Translations under genes and position numbers: made by a program
The notes under the pieces: generated by a model
Databases searched by the model: none
What the model was told of the DNA's origin: nothing
The model's input: the letters and a program-made list of their open reading frames with translations, nothing else
Source: a virus
Reading direction: 5' to 3' (one strand)
DNA length: 43,741 bases
Virus record (IMG/VR): IMGVR_UViG_3300029286_000086
Coordinates: 1 to 43,741 of that record
In this document: positions 31,327-40,143 of the stretch, piece by piece
Position numbering within the stretch: position 1 is the first letter of the stretch
Layout: each line of letters starts with the position of its first letter

Positions 31327-34167
31327 TCACCTGAGTTCGTAATTTATGTTCATCCCGGTTCCATTGAGGGTATAGCCGTAGAACCACACGGTTTCATTGT
31401 ATCCTATCCTGATTATCCCGCTTCCCCAATTTGCTTCAATCCCGCCTGTAGTCCACGCCGAATATGCCGTTGTGTTGGTGGCTCCGGCTGAAACGTTTGC
31501 CGTAAGTTTCATCAATGCGTCGCTTCCATACACCAAATTGTGGACGATACATCCTCCTTCCACAAGGCATTTTGAGCTTGAGAGAAGCTGAAGTATGTTT
31601 GAATTGTAAATGGGGGTAAGCGGCGCATAATCGACACCTCCCGCCATTTTTCCTTGGCTGCTTGTCCAATCATAAGCTCCAACTCCTATATAAAGCGGGG
31701 GAATAGACGACGTAACAATTCCAAAAATTGCCACGCTCCCGTTCATCACGTTCGCATATATGTTCCCCTGGTTCTTGCTGTCATATGTGCAGTTGTAGAA
31801 GTTCGAGCCGTTCAGGTCCGTGACGTATGCCCCGCTTGTCGCGGTGAAATTGTTGAGGCAGAAGGTGTTGCCGCTTGCGTTTGCGTCAAGGTAGAGAAGC
31901 GTGGTGGCGTTCAGTATCGTGTTGTTGATGAGCAGGTTGCCGGTGTTGGAGCCTGTTTGGAACGTTACTGCCCGTGTTGCAGCCAGACCGTTTATGGTGG
32001 AGTTGGCTATGGTGTTGTTGGCGCAGTTGCTGTAGATGAACAGTGCGCCGTAGGTGTTGTCTTTGCCGTTGATTTGGGAGTTGGAGATTGTGTTGTTGGA
32101 GCTTATGTAGAGGTAGATGCCCCCGAATGTGCCTGCTGTTCCTGTTGAGTTGGAGATTGTGTTGTAGCTGGAGCTTATGTAGAGGTAGATGCCCCCGAAT
32201 GTGCCTGCTGTTCCTGTTGAGTTGGAGATTGTGTTGTAGTTGGAGCTTGAGTAGAGGTAGATGCCCCCGTATGTGCCTGCGGTTCCTGTGGAGTTGGAGA
32301 TTGTGTTGTAGCTGGAGCTTGAGGAGAGCATGATGCCCCTTCCTGCAAGCGAGTAGCCGCTTGAGCCGGTTATGGTGTTGTAGTTCGCGCCGTTGTAGAG
32401 GTAGATGCCGTTTCCGCTTGGGAGGGAATACGCCGCCGTTGTGTGCGTGGTGGTGTTTTCGATTGTGCCGTTGTCGGCTCCTTCAAAGTAGATACCCGTT
32501 GCGAAGTTGCTTATGTTGCAGTTCCTTATTGTCGTGTTGAACTGGCTGGAGTAGATGCCGTATTTTCCCGAGGTGTTGGCGCCGATGATGGATTTGCCTT
32601 GGCAATCAATCGTGTTGTTCTCGCCGCTGTTCACGGATATTCCCGCGTTTGCAAGGGATGTGACGTTTGTGTTGTAAATTAGGTTGTTGTTTGACGAGCT
32701 GTCGAAATATATTCCTGAAAGTGACGATGCGCCGGAAACCGAAAGCACTTCCGAATTGTTGATGGTATTTCCGTTGCTTGAGTAGATATATATGGGAATC
32801 CCTGTCTGCGAGGTCGCCTTGTAGTTGTTTAACACGTTGTTGTTCGACGCAGCATACAAGAACACTCCCCTTCCAGAATCAGCCGTTACGGTGGTGTTTT
32901 CCACGGTGCCAGATGTAGTCGCATATATGAACAGCGCGAATCCGCTTGTGACGCTTATGCTCACATTCGACACGCTTTGGTTTGCACTATCCCTAAGATG
33001 GATGCCTTGTCCTACTATCACGCCATCATACGTCTTTGTCGTTGTGACGCTCGTGTTGGTTATTGTGCTGTTGTCCGAGTCATAGAAGTATATGCCCGTT
33101 GCGAAGTTGCTTATGTTGCAGTTCCTTATTGTCGTGTTGAACTGGCTGGAGTAGATGCCGTATGTGCCGCTCGAGTTGTTCCCCGTCACCGAGAAGCCCG
33201 CGCAGTCGAGGGTGACGTTCGCGGCGGTCACGGTGAAGCAGGTGGAGCCGTCGATTGAGGCTGAGGCGTTCATGGTGTAGACGGTGTTGGCGCTTGCGAG
33301 TTCGCCGCAGGCTGATATGTCCGGGTCTATCTCATAGGAATAAGCCCCCGCCACGATGGTGACATTGAATACGCCACGCTCGAAGTTGTCCGTGTAAAGC
33401 CTGAACGCCCACTTGTCGGTCAGGGACGTATTGACGAAATCCGTTGTGTCGCCCAGGTCGAGCTGGAGATAGTCACGGTAGGTGGCTGGATATTCGGTTG
33501 TTCCGTTCTGGTAGGTTTCGTTGCGGCAGTCGTGGTGCGGAATGACTTCTGTTCTTTCGAGATAGGTTTCGTTCCAGCAGTCAGAATGGAATATTTCCTC
33601 CGTTCCGTTCCAAACGCTTTCGTTGCGGCAGACAAGTTCCGGCTCGCACATCCCAAGCCCAGACTCATCGAAGCACGGAAACGTGTCGCATATTTCCTGA
33701 GTATAGTATATTGGATTGCTTTCGGTGTAATTGTAGCACACCTCCCTCTCGGCGTAGATTGGGTTGCTCTCATTGTAGTCTTCGCAGACTTCGCGTGTTG
33801 AATAGGACGGCTCGCTGTATGCCGCAGACATCTCGCGCGCGACGGTTGTCTTGTTGAAAAGCGGGATGGCATCGACCTTTGAAATCGGAATGGTAGCCTT
33901 GATTTGGGAAAGGTCTATTTTGTAGGCGACCTGCGTGTTGCCGTTGAAATCGACGTAATAGAGGTGTTCGGTGTGGTCGGAGAATATTTTGTTGCTGTCC
34001 TCCATGCTGATTGTCACGCCGTATTCGGTCTTGCTTGGGAAGCCGGATTGGATGTAGTAGTGGTCGGCTTCGATGAACGAGCCTGTGACCTGTGGGGCGG
34101 CAGGCTGTGTGCATCCGCAAAGGAGCAACGCCACGAACAATGAAACGGCTGCAAGCTCACGGAACAT
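31327..34167 (-). CDS. Lipoprotein-like NosD/pectate-lyase beta-helix surface protein
   Basis: A 946-residue secreted protein. The signal segment LAAVSLFVALLLCGC with two Cys (17 and 19) looks like a lipobox. Then a beta-rich, NxS/T-rich part with repeated Cys segments (EVCEDYNESNPIY, EVCYNYTESNPIY). From about 280 a long right-handed beta-helix of NosD type follows: NNTISNSTGTAGTFGGIYLY rungs, four of them near-identical at DNA level (69-72 bp). The final ~85 residues (CIVHNLVYGSDALMKLTANV to GMNINYELR) are shared with the next protein. It lies between portal and protease, an unusual place. Likely a virion or host-surface adhesin. AGGTGG precedes the ATG. Confidence 0.7.
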   Translation of the reverse strand: MFRELAAVSLFVALLLCGCTQPAAPQVTGSFIEADHYYIQSGFPSKTEYGVTISMEDSNKIFSDHTEHLYYVDFNGNTQVAYKIDLSQIKATIPISKVDAIPLFNKTTVAREMSAAYSEPSYSTREVCEDYNESNPIYAEREVCYNYTESNPIYYTQEICDTFPCFDESGLGMCEPELVCRNESVWNGTEEIFHSDCWNETYLERTEVIPHHDCRNETYQNGTTEYPATYRDYLQLDLGDTTDFVNTSLTDKWAFRLYTDNFERGVFNVTIVAGAYSYEIDPDISACGELASANTVYTMNASASIDGSTCFTVTAANVTLDCAGFSVTGNNSSGTYGIYSSQFNTTIRNCNISNFATGIYFYDSDNSTITNTSVTTTKTYDGVIVGQGIHLRDSANQSVSNVSISVTSGFALFIYATTSGTVENTTVTADSGRGVFLYAASNNNVLNNYKATSQTGIPIYIYSSNGNTINNSEVLSVSGASSLSGIYFDSSSNNNLIYNTNVTSLANAGISVNSGENNTIDCQGKSIIGANTSGKYGIYSSQFNTTIRNCNISNFATGIYFEGADNGTIENTTTHTTAAYSLPSGNGIYLYNGANYNTITGSSGYSLAGRGIMLSSSSSYNTISNSTGTAGTYGGIYLYSSSNYNTISNSTGTAGTFGGIYLYISSSYNTISNSTGTAGTFGGIYLYISSNNTISNSQINGKDNTYGALFIYSNCANNTIANSTINGLAATRAVTFQTGSNTGNLLINNTILNATTLLYLDANASGNTFCLNNFTATSGAYVTDLNGSNFYNCTYDSKNQGNIYANVMNGSVAIFGIVTSSIPPLYIGVGAYDWTSSQGKMAGGVDYAPLTPIYNSNILQLLSSSKCLVEGGCIVHNLVYGSDALMKLTANVSAGATNTTAYSAWTTGGIEANWGSGIIRIGYNETVWFYGYTLNGTGMNINYELR
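32078..32330 (-). repeat. 69-72-bp tandem repeats in the beta-helix gene
   Basis: GAGTTGGAGATTGTGTTGT starts at 32078, 32147, 32219 and 32291. Each unit encodes one 23-24-residue beta-helix rung. Units are nearly identical, so the number of rungs probably varies between related viruses. Confidence 0.8.
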
Positions 34168-34168
34168 C

Positions 34169-34846
34169 CTAGCCCACCTCATAATATATGCTCATGTTCG
34201 TGGATGACGCATAAGGCGTCGCATAGATTGACAGGGTTTCGCCCATGCCCCATCTTATAAGACCAGACCCGGCATTGGACATCGTTCCGGCAGGAGACCA
34301 CCCTGCGAAGGCAGTCCGAACAACTCCTGAAACGGAAGTGATGTTGTGGGTCGTCTTAATCATCCCGTCGCCGCCGAAAATCAAATTCCTGAGAGTGCAG
34401 CCTGAAGGGGTTGCACACATCCTCTGCGCTCCGAAATTCGGCGCGGTGTTCCCCGCGGTGATGTTGAGTATCATGACGCCGCTTGCGTTATTGATGGTGA
34501 CCACTCCGACAGCCGCGCTTGAGAGCCTTGCCCCGTAGACAAACGCGAAATCAGCCAACGACGATGAAGTGTTGGTGTCTATCTGCGTGGTTCCGTTCAT
34601 CGTGAACGTCGCGCTTCTCTGCGTGTATGCGCCTGTCATGTAGTAAATCGTGAGCATCTGGTTGTCGCTTGCGCTCGTGCTGTTCAGCAGGAGATAGGTG
34701 TTGGAACCGCCTGTCTGGATTGGGAAACCAGATGCAAGATTTGTAGCCGTTCCTGCGGTGGAAAGTGTTCTCTCCATGAAATCCGCGCTTGCGAACGAGG
34801 TCAAAAGCAAGACCCCAAAAACCAACTTTAAGATATTCTCAAACAT
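34169..34846 (-). CDS. Secreted protein sharing a C-terminal domain with the beta-helix protein
   Basis: A 225-residue protein with a signal peptide (ILKLVFGVLLLTSFASA) and a Ser/Thr/Asn-rich body. The last ~85 residues (CTLRNLIFGGDGMIKTTHNI, then GSGLIRWGMGETLSIYATPY to STNMSIYYEVG) align with the end of the following beta-helix protein. The shared part may be an anchor or a capsid-binding/surface-binding domain. GGTGAT ends 4 nt before the chosen ATG. It overlaps the portal gene by 8 bp, so it is made with structural proteins. Confidence 0.65.
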   Translation of the reverse strand: MFENILKLVFGVLLLTSFASADFMERTLSTAGTATNLASGFPIQTGGSNTYLLLNSTSASDNQMLTIYYMTGAYTQRSATFTMNGTTQIDTNTSSSLADFAFVYGARLSSAAVGVVTINNASGVMILNITAGNTAPNFGAQRMCATPSGCTLRNLIFGGDGMIKTTHNITSVSGVVRTAFAGWSPAGTMSNAGSGLIRWGMGETLSIYATPYASSTNMSIYYEVG

Positions 34847-36281
34847 GTGCATCACCATTCACCGGCTTATCGCCCTTCATCTGATTTCTTGAGGTCATGT
34901 TCGTAGCGTTCTGCCGTGTGCGCGCATCCGCGGATGCGACCTCCTCCATCCTTCCGCGCTGCGCCTCGAATTCGTCCTGCTGTCTGGCAGGAAGCTCGTC
35001 GAACATCGGATTTGCTATCGGCTTGAAACCCAAATATTCCCTTGACTCGTTGATAGTCCATACGAGATTTGTCAGTTTCACGGCTATGTCAGCCTCCCTC
35101 GTCTCGTCGCGCTTGTAGACGCGCTTGAAATAGAACTCGACGTTGAAGTGGTCGAAAAGCTCGTTGTTATACAAATCCTCAAGCTCGGTCTGGATGTTGT
35201 TAATCCCCTTGAAATAGCCTTCAAGAGTGGCGGGAGTGTCTGCCTTCCCCCCGAACAGATGGTTGAAGCGCGCGGTAGTCCCGTAAGCCAGCATAAGCCG
35301 TTGGGTGAATTTGTCTATGAAGTTGGAGAACTCCAAGTCCTTGCCCATCGCGGCGACCTTGTTGATGCCGAGATTGCCGGTGGTCACCATGTGCCTGTGC
35401 GGGTTCTGCCTGTGCTTCTTGATTTCCTCGCAGAACTTCTTGTAGTTCTCGCTGTCAGGGCTGTCGTCGGGAAGATTGAAGATGAAGGAAGGAGTGGCGT
35501 CGTTCTGGAAAAAGAGACCTCCGTATGTCTTTGCATACCACAGTGAAATTACGTCGTAAATCGCTGTTTGGAGAGGGGATGTCCCGTAAATCTGGTCGCC
35601 TATCGGCTCGTATGCGTAATGGATGACTTCCTGAGGAAGGAATTTCACCGAGCCGTCGGCTCCAAGCGAGCCATAGGTGTATGTTTCAGGCTTGTCGTCG
35701 TCAGGGTCATTCGTGGTTGCGAAAGCGGAAAGCCCGCCTTTGGGCTTTTGGATGTAACCTAGGATGCGACCATGAACGTCGTAGTTGATATACATCCCGC
35801 GCGACATGAGGGGGAACAGAACTTTCGGGGAATATATGTCTGGCTTCATCGACATGACGCGGTTCATTATGTTCGTCTTGCAGATTGGGTCTGCCGCCTT
35901 GTTGAAAACGTCGGTGTAGATTGCGTCCATAGCCTCGAACACTTGGCTCTCGGTCAGGGAAGCCTTGCCAAGATAGCCGTCACCTGATATGAGGGTGTCC
36001 CTGAGCATGGATTTGGAATATGAATTGAACCGGTTTTGCCTGAGGAAGCGGTTTGCTTTCTGCTGGCGCATGCGGTCTCCATCAAGTCCGTATCCTTCGC
36101 CGAAAACGTCGGCGATAATCCCAGAGACGTTTGCCCTCACTTCTGGCATTTTCCAATACCAATCATACAGGCTGTCCCTTATGACGTTGTTCACTGCCGG
36201 ACGAGGTTGGGACTCGGTTGGCGTTGAAACATAGTCGTCTATGACGCGCGCGCTGATTGGGACGGTCTTTGTTTTAGCCAT
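34839..36281 (-). CDS. Portal protein
   Basis: A 480-residue protein with a portal-like layout: RDSLYDWYWKMPEVRANVSG, a DTLISGDGYLGKASL segment, a GRILGYIQKPKGGLSAFATT stretch, EVIHYAYEPIGDQIYGTSPL (the common portal helix region), FIFNLPDDSPDSENYKKFCE and a helical end. It forms the dodecameric DNA gate of the head. Its ATG at 36281 has no ribosome site but a TATA box about 28 nt upstream, so the message is probably leaderless. This begins the main structural transcription unit. Confidence 0.85.
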   Translation of the reverse strand: MAKTKTVPISARVIDDYVSTPTESQPRPAVNNVIRDSLYDWYWKMPEVRANVSGIIADVFGEGYGLDGDRMRQQKANRFLRQNRFNSYSKSMLRDTLISGDGYLGKASLTESQVFEAMDAIYTDVFNKAADPICKTNIMNRVMSMKPDIYSPKVLFPLMSRGMYINYDVHGRILGYIQKPKGGLSAFATTNDPDDDKPETYTYGSLGADGSVKFLPQEVIHYAYEPIGDQIYGTSPLQTAIYDVISLWYAKTYGGLFFQNDATPSFIFNLPDDSPDSENYKKFCEEIKKHRQNPHRHMVTTGNLGINKVAAMGKDLEFSNFIDKFTQRLMLAYGTTARFNHLFGGKADTPATLEGYFKGINNIQTELEDLYNNELFDHFNVEFYFKRVYKRDETREADIAVKLTNLVWTINESREYLGFKPIANPMFDELPARQQDEFEAQRGRMEEVASADARTRQNATNMTSRNQMKGDKPVNGDAHV

Positions 36282-36304
36282 TGGCTATGATATTCTGTGC
36301 TGGA

Positions 36305-36313
36305 TATATATAA
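36305..36313 (-). promoter_or_regulatory. TATA box for the portal operon
   Basis: CTTATATATA on the leftward strand is centred about 28 nt before the portal ATG, as expected for a leaderless archaeal transcript. Confidence 0.65.
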
Positions 36314-36327
36314 GCGTATGCAATCAG

Positions 36328-36355
36328 GCGTCGTGAATGTCGTGAATGTCCTGAA
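36328..36355 (-). repeat. Dispersed 9-nt-unit repeat, copy 7 (inverted)
   Basis: On the leftward strand the sequence reads TTCAGGACATTCACGACATT and then CACGACGC. It is the only clear copy in this orientation, and lies between the terminase and portal genes just upstream of the portal TATA box. Confidence 0.6.
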
Positions 36356-36356
36356 A

Positions 36357-37745
36357 TCAGACAAAGGCAAGGCTGGTGAAGGAACGTGTGGAAGCCGCTT
36401 CGAGGGCGATTGCGAGGCTCAGAACGCAATCGTCATGCTCTCCTAAGGATTGGTAAGCCATCCTGCCGTCCTTCATCTTCCTGTATGCGAACTGCGAAAG
36501 CTCAGAGAGGAGAACGTCGTTCTTCATAAGAGCCAAGCCGCCGTTCCTCATGGTGACTTCCAGCCTTGAGAGTATCTTTTCCCTGCTAGCCATCTTGGTG
36601 TCGAACTCCAAAGCGACGTTCTTCATAACGCCGTCGTTCATGCAGGCTTCGGCAACGCCCCATCCAACACCTGTCTTTTCGACGAGTATCCTGTCGGGCT
36701 TGTAGAAGTCGTGCAGACGGCGTATTTCCACGACGTTCTCCTCGGCAGTGAGATGCTTGCGTATCATGTCCACTTGGAGGATGGGCTGACCGTTGATGAC
36801 ATCCAAGACATTGAAGACAGACCAATCGGCACGCGCCCCGGCACTCACCGCGATGTCACAACCGATGACCCGTCGAGGCTTACCGAGTAGTCTCTTTTCG
36901 GAATATGCGGCTTTGACGGCTTCGTATTGCTCAGTCGCCTTGTTGAGGACGCTTTGCGGGAACAGCGCGGTGTCTTCCGACGCCGGGTTGCAGAGGTATT
37001 CGCGCGACCACAGGTGCGATGGCATGGTATCCTTGATGGACTGGAGTTGTTCCAAATCAAAATGTTCAGGAAATTGGGGACGCTGCCACGTTCCGTCATC
37101 ATTGAATACAACGGCAGGATACTTGAGGAAGGTAAAATTGGGCTTGGTGGAGAGGTCGGCAAGGAGGTCGGTGAAGGAAATTGGAGTGCCAACGACAATA
37201 AGTTTCCCGCGGCGAGCTTGGACAATGGGATAGACAACGCCGTAAAAGACCCGCTTCGCACCCTCGACGTCTGTGGCGACCTCGCCTTTGAGAACATCGT
37301 CGCAGATGCAGTAATCGGGGTGCTTCCCTCGCACGGTGTCTCCGAAAGGAAGGCAAAGAACACGATGCCCGTTCTTCGTGCGGATTTGGGTTTCGCTCCA
37401 TTTCGTGTCGTGTATGTTTTCTGGATATAAAACACCTCGCAGCGTCGGTATGTCCTCGACCTGACGCTTGAGGAGGTTCATGATTTCGGTCGATTGCTCA
37501 AGCGTCGCGGAGAGGATGACTATCATCTTGGGCTTTTCCTCGCGCATCATAATCCAGAGGGGGAAGGCGACCGAGAGAATTGTCGTCTTGAAATGCCCGC
37601 GCGCGCTCATGATGCAGGTGTGCTTGTTCGGGTCGAGGGCGGCTTTAATCCATTCGCGGTGCATCTGACCGAGCTTCTGCCTGAGGACTATCTTGCAGAA
37701 GTATTCAAAGCTCTCGCGCGGGAGGATTTCACCGAGTTGGTTCAT
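36357..37745 (-). CDS. terL: Terminase large subunit
   Basis: A 462-residue protein with the terminase ATPase and nuclease parts. A Walker A variant ARGHFKTT is at about 48-55 and Walker B YCICDD at about 145-150, with VVGTP after it as coupling motif. The RNase H-like nuclease has D297 in VIGCDIAVSAG, E356 in ILVEKTG and D438/D439 in GEHDDCVLSLAIAL. It drives DNA packaging and cuts DNA. A dispersed repeat copy encodes FNVLDVINGQ near the first nuclease residue. ATG at 37745 has only a weak ribosome site. Confidence 0.92.
   Translation of the reverse strand: MNQLGEILPRESFEYFCKIVLRQKLGQMHREWIKAALDPNKHTCIMSARGHFKTTILSVAFPLWIMMREEKPKMIVILSATLEQSTEIMNLLKRQVEDIPTLRGVLYPENIHDTKWSETQIRTKNGHRVLCLPFGDTVRGKHPDYCICDDVLKGEVATDVEGAKRVFYGVVYPIVQARRGKLIVVGTPISFTDLLADLSTKPNFTFLKYPAVVFNDDGTWQRPQFPEHFDLEQLQSIKDTMPSHLWSREYLCNPASEDTALFPQSVLNKATEQYEAVKAAYSEKRLLGKPRRVIGCDIAVSAGARADWSVFNVLDVINGQPILQVDMIRKHLTAEENVVEIRRLHDFYKPDRILVEKTGVGWGVAEACMNDGVMKNVALEFDTKMASREKILSRLEVTMRNGGLALMKNDVLLSELSQFAYRKMKDGRMAYQSLGEHDDCVLSLAIALEAASTRSFTSLAFV
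36797..36820 (+). repeat. Dispersed 9-nt-unit repeat, copy 8
   Basis: TGACATCCAAGACATTGAAG and four further bases, inside the terminase gene but oriented as the other copies. Confidence 0.55.
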
Positions 37746-37821
37746 AATTACCACAAATCATGATATTTCGCACATATTGAACAATAACGATACCAACAGA
37801 AATGAGGCGGGACTTTCACTT

Positions 37822-37968
37822 TCATACCCACGCCTGCACTTCCTGACCGAGAGCCTTCGCATCCTCGACAAGTTTTTTTATCCTCTCCTTGTTGGCTTTG
37901 AAGAACGCGATGTTCTTTTCCATGCGGGAAACTGTTTCCTCGTCCATTTTATCGAAATCCAAATTCAT
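37822..37968 (-). CDS. Small helical protein between terminase subunits
   Basis: A 48-residue helical protein (MDEETVSRMEKNIAFFKANK, then KKLVEDAKALGQEVQAW). GAGGTGA ends 4 nt before the ATG, which overlaps the stop of the gene before it (ATGA). A coupled helper of the terminase is possible. No family recognised. Confidence 0.6.
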   Translation of the reverse strand: MNLDFDKMDEETVSRMEKNIAFFKANKERIKKLVEDAKALGQEVQAWV

Positions 37969-38465
37969 GGTGTCACCTCGTCAGTCGCTCCCATTATCTC
38001 CTTCAGCTTCTTTTCGTCCTTCACCTCGATAAGACCGTCCTTCACCAGCACCTCTATCGCGTAGTAGTTGTTCTGCACGGCGACAAGCTTCTTGGTGTCC
38101 TCGTGCTGGCGGAACTTCTCGGTCATGCCGATGAGGACTTCAAGGGATTTCATAGAGGAGTTCGAGAGCTGCGCGAAGGTCTTGTAGTCCTTGTCGGCTT
38201 TGGCGAGGGCTGCGACCTCGGCAAGCTCGGCTTTTATCGAAAGGAGCGCACCGACGACGTTTTGGGATTTGAGTTCCTTGACAAGCTCATCCTCGCGCGC
38301 GCGGATTTCCGGTTCGCACCCCTTGAGGATTGCCTCTATCTCGGACTCGGTTATCGGGATGCCCATCTGGCTTCCGAACTCGTGGCAGATGGCGGCGGGC
38401 TCGAAGCCCATCGCATACCTGTCGATGAGGAACTGCCTGAAGGCTGTTCCGCGGTAGAGCGGCAT
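37965..38465 (-). CDS. terS: Terminase small subunit candidate
   Basis: A 166-residue protein. The N-terminal 60 residues (AICHEFGSQMGIPITESEIE) look like a helix-turn-helix, followed by a long helical part (EDELVKELKSQNVVGALLSI and on) and a short C-terminal tail. This is the usual make-up of small terminase subunits, which recognise the packaging site and form a ring. Place just before TerL supports it. AGGAGGGG precedes the ATG inside the end of the upstream gene. Confidence 0.65.
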   Translation of the reverse strand: MPLYRGTAFRQFLIDRYAMGFEPAAICHEFGSQMGIPITESEIEAILKGCEPEIRAREDELVKELKSQNVVGALLSIKAELAEVAALAKADKDYKTFAQLSNSSMKSLEVLIGMTEKFRQHEDTKKLVAVQNNYYAIEVLVKDGLIEVKDEKKLKEIMGATDEVTP

Positions 38466-38466
38466 G

Positions 38467-39945
38467 TCAATCGCCCCTCCTGCCGTCGGCGTCCTTTTTC
38501 ATGGGAGTGACGGTCATGTTGTCCTTGACGTTCTGAACCATCCTCGCGTAGTTCGCGGCGACGTCGCTGTCGGTTCTGATGTAGGTGTATGCGTCGGTCT
38601 GGAGGAAGCCGTGCTTGGCTAGGTCGATTTCGCTGATGTGCTGGGGCTGGAAGGCTCCCTTCGCCGCCACCTGCGCGTAGAGGGTTCCGTTCCTTGAGAG
38701 CATGCGCCTGAGAGCCGCGACGGTCTCCTCCGGGTTCTTGATGTGTTCGAGGACATCGATGGCGAATATCATGCCATAGACGCCTTCCTGCTTCTTCAGG
38801 AGATTGCCGTGCGCCTCGTTGTAGACCTTGAGCTTCCCCTTCCCGACGAGCTTCTGCGCCTCATAGACGCCGATGCGGTATTCAAGGTAGTCGAGGTTGT
38901 GGATGTTTATGTCGTAGAAATCCACGTCCGAGGAAGGATTGTCCATCGCATATTCAAGCCCGTAGTCGCCGATGCCGCATCCGAAATCGAGGACTTTGCC
39001 AATTCCGGGCTTCCATTTCCCGGTTATCTCCTCGCGCATCTTGCGGTTGTGCGACCAGAACCATGTGAGGTCGTAGATGTAGAGGTCGGTGTTGCGGTAG
39101 AAATCGAGGATGTCCTCCTCCTTCAGGAGGCTTTCGTCGGCGTCCTTCCCGAACTTCGCCTGCCACGCCTTGCACATGTTGAGCGAGCCGTTCGAGCATC
39201 GCTGATAGCACTCCTCGGAATTGATTTTCCTGTATCGCGCAAGCTCCTGCAAATCGGAATACTCGTCGAGCTTGTAGTGGAGGTAGTGCCACTGGGTGAC
39301 ATATGAGCCGTAATGGGGGACATTGACGGTTGGAACCGCCCAGATTTTATGACCTGCCTCGGCGAGGCGGTCGCAGAAATAGAGGTCTTCGGAAACATTG
39401 TCAGTCCATTTGAAGGGATAGCCCTTCGTGGCTGCGAACACGTCCTTCAGCGGCTTCATTTTCATGAGGACGAAGCCGAAGCCGATGCCATCGACGGCGA
39501 ACGGCTCCTTTTCGGGGAACTGCATGATTTTCTCGTAGAGACCGAGTTCGTTCTTGCGGCGAATGACGGCATCGTAGGGAAGCTCGCGCTCGTAGTAGAT
39601 GCCGGTGACGACCTGCCGTTCTTCGGGAGTGCCGTCCTTCCCGTGGAGGGCTTCCCAGAGACGCTCGAACATGGACTCGTTGAGGACTATGTCGGCATCC
39701 AGCCAAAGCGCGTAGTCGGCTCTGTTGATGATTGCGGAACGCGCGAGGGAACAGCGAGCCTTGTCGAGAGGCATCATGTCGGAAAAGACCGGCTGCGCGA
39801 CGATGCCGCGCTTCTTGAGGAGATGGATGAAAAGGGAGAGATATGTCTGCATGAAGATGCAATCGACCTTCCCGCGCATCGGGACAAGGAGCGCGAGCTT
39901 CCTGATTTCCGGCTGCTGGTCAATCACGTCGTTTATCGTCGGCAT
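38467..39945 (-). CDS. Glycosyltransferase-methyltransferase fusion
   Basis: A 492-residue two-domain enzyme. Residues 15-220 read as a GT-A-fold glycosyltransferase with the metal-binding DAD motif at 83-85 (YALWLDADIVLNESMFERLW). Residues 300-470 are a SAM-dependent methyltransferase: motif I VLDFGCGIGDYG at 318-329, DVDFYDINIHNLDYLEYRIG, then IFAIDVLEHIKNPEE. It probably adds and methylates a sugar on virion or host glycoproteins. Glycosylation-rich surface proteins are encoded downstream. GGTGATTTACG precedes the ATG. Confidence 0.8.
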   Translation of the reverse strand: MPTINDVIDQQPEIRKLALLVPMRGKVDCIFMQTYLSLFIHLLKKRGIVAQPVFSDMMPLDKARCSLARSAIINRADYALWLDADIVLNESMFERLWEALHGKDGTPEERQVVTGIYYERELPYDAVIRRKNELGLYEKIMQFPEKEPFAVDGIGFGFVLMKMKPLKDVFAATKGYPFKWTDNVSEDLYFCDRLAEAGHKIWAVPTVNVPHYGSYVTQWHYLHYKLDEYSDLQELARYRKINSEECYQRCSNGSLNMCKAWQAKFGKDADESLLKEEDILDFYRNTDLYIYDLTWFWSHNRKMREEITGKWKPGIGKVLDFGCGIGDYGLEYAMDNPSSDVDFYDINIHNLDYLEYRIGVYEAQKLVGKGKLKVYNEAHGNLLKKQEGVYGMIFAIDVLEHIKNPEETVAALRRMLSRNGTLYAQVAAKGAFQPQHISEIDLAKHGFLQTDAYTYIRTDSDVAANYARMVQNVKDNMTVTPMKKDADGRRGD

Positions 39946-39951
39946 CGTAAA

Positions 39952-40143
39952 TCACCTTTTTCCTTTTTGTTCGGCGTTCGTTCGGCGTTCGTTCGCGGCT
40001 GTTGCGGGAGGAACGGAGAGGCATCCGTATCCGTCGGCACGGCAGGCGTCGCAGTAATGGCGGTTCGTGCGCCGCCTTCCTTCGACGACACGCCTGCATC
40101 TCCGGCAAGACCACTTAGGGAGTTTGCTTTCGCCTTTCCTCAT
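39952..40143 (-). CDS. Small basic zinc-finger protein
   Basis: A 63-residue, Arg-rich protein with CRRCRRVVEG and HYCDACRADGYGC, a four-Cys zinc site. The tail is encoded by an 11-bp tandem repeat (GGCGTTCGTTC on the + strand). It overlaps the end of the exonuclease gene by 29 bp and has GGAGGCGA upstream. Likely nucleic-acid binding. Confidence 0.55.
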   Translation of the reverse strand: MRKGESKLPKWSCRRCRRVVEGRRRTNRHYCDACRADGYGCLSVPPATAANERRTNAEQKGKR

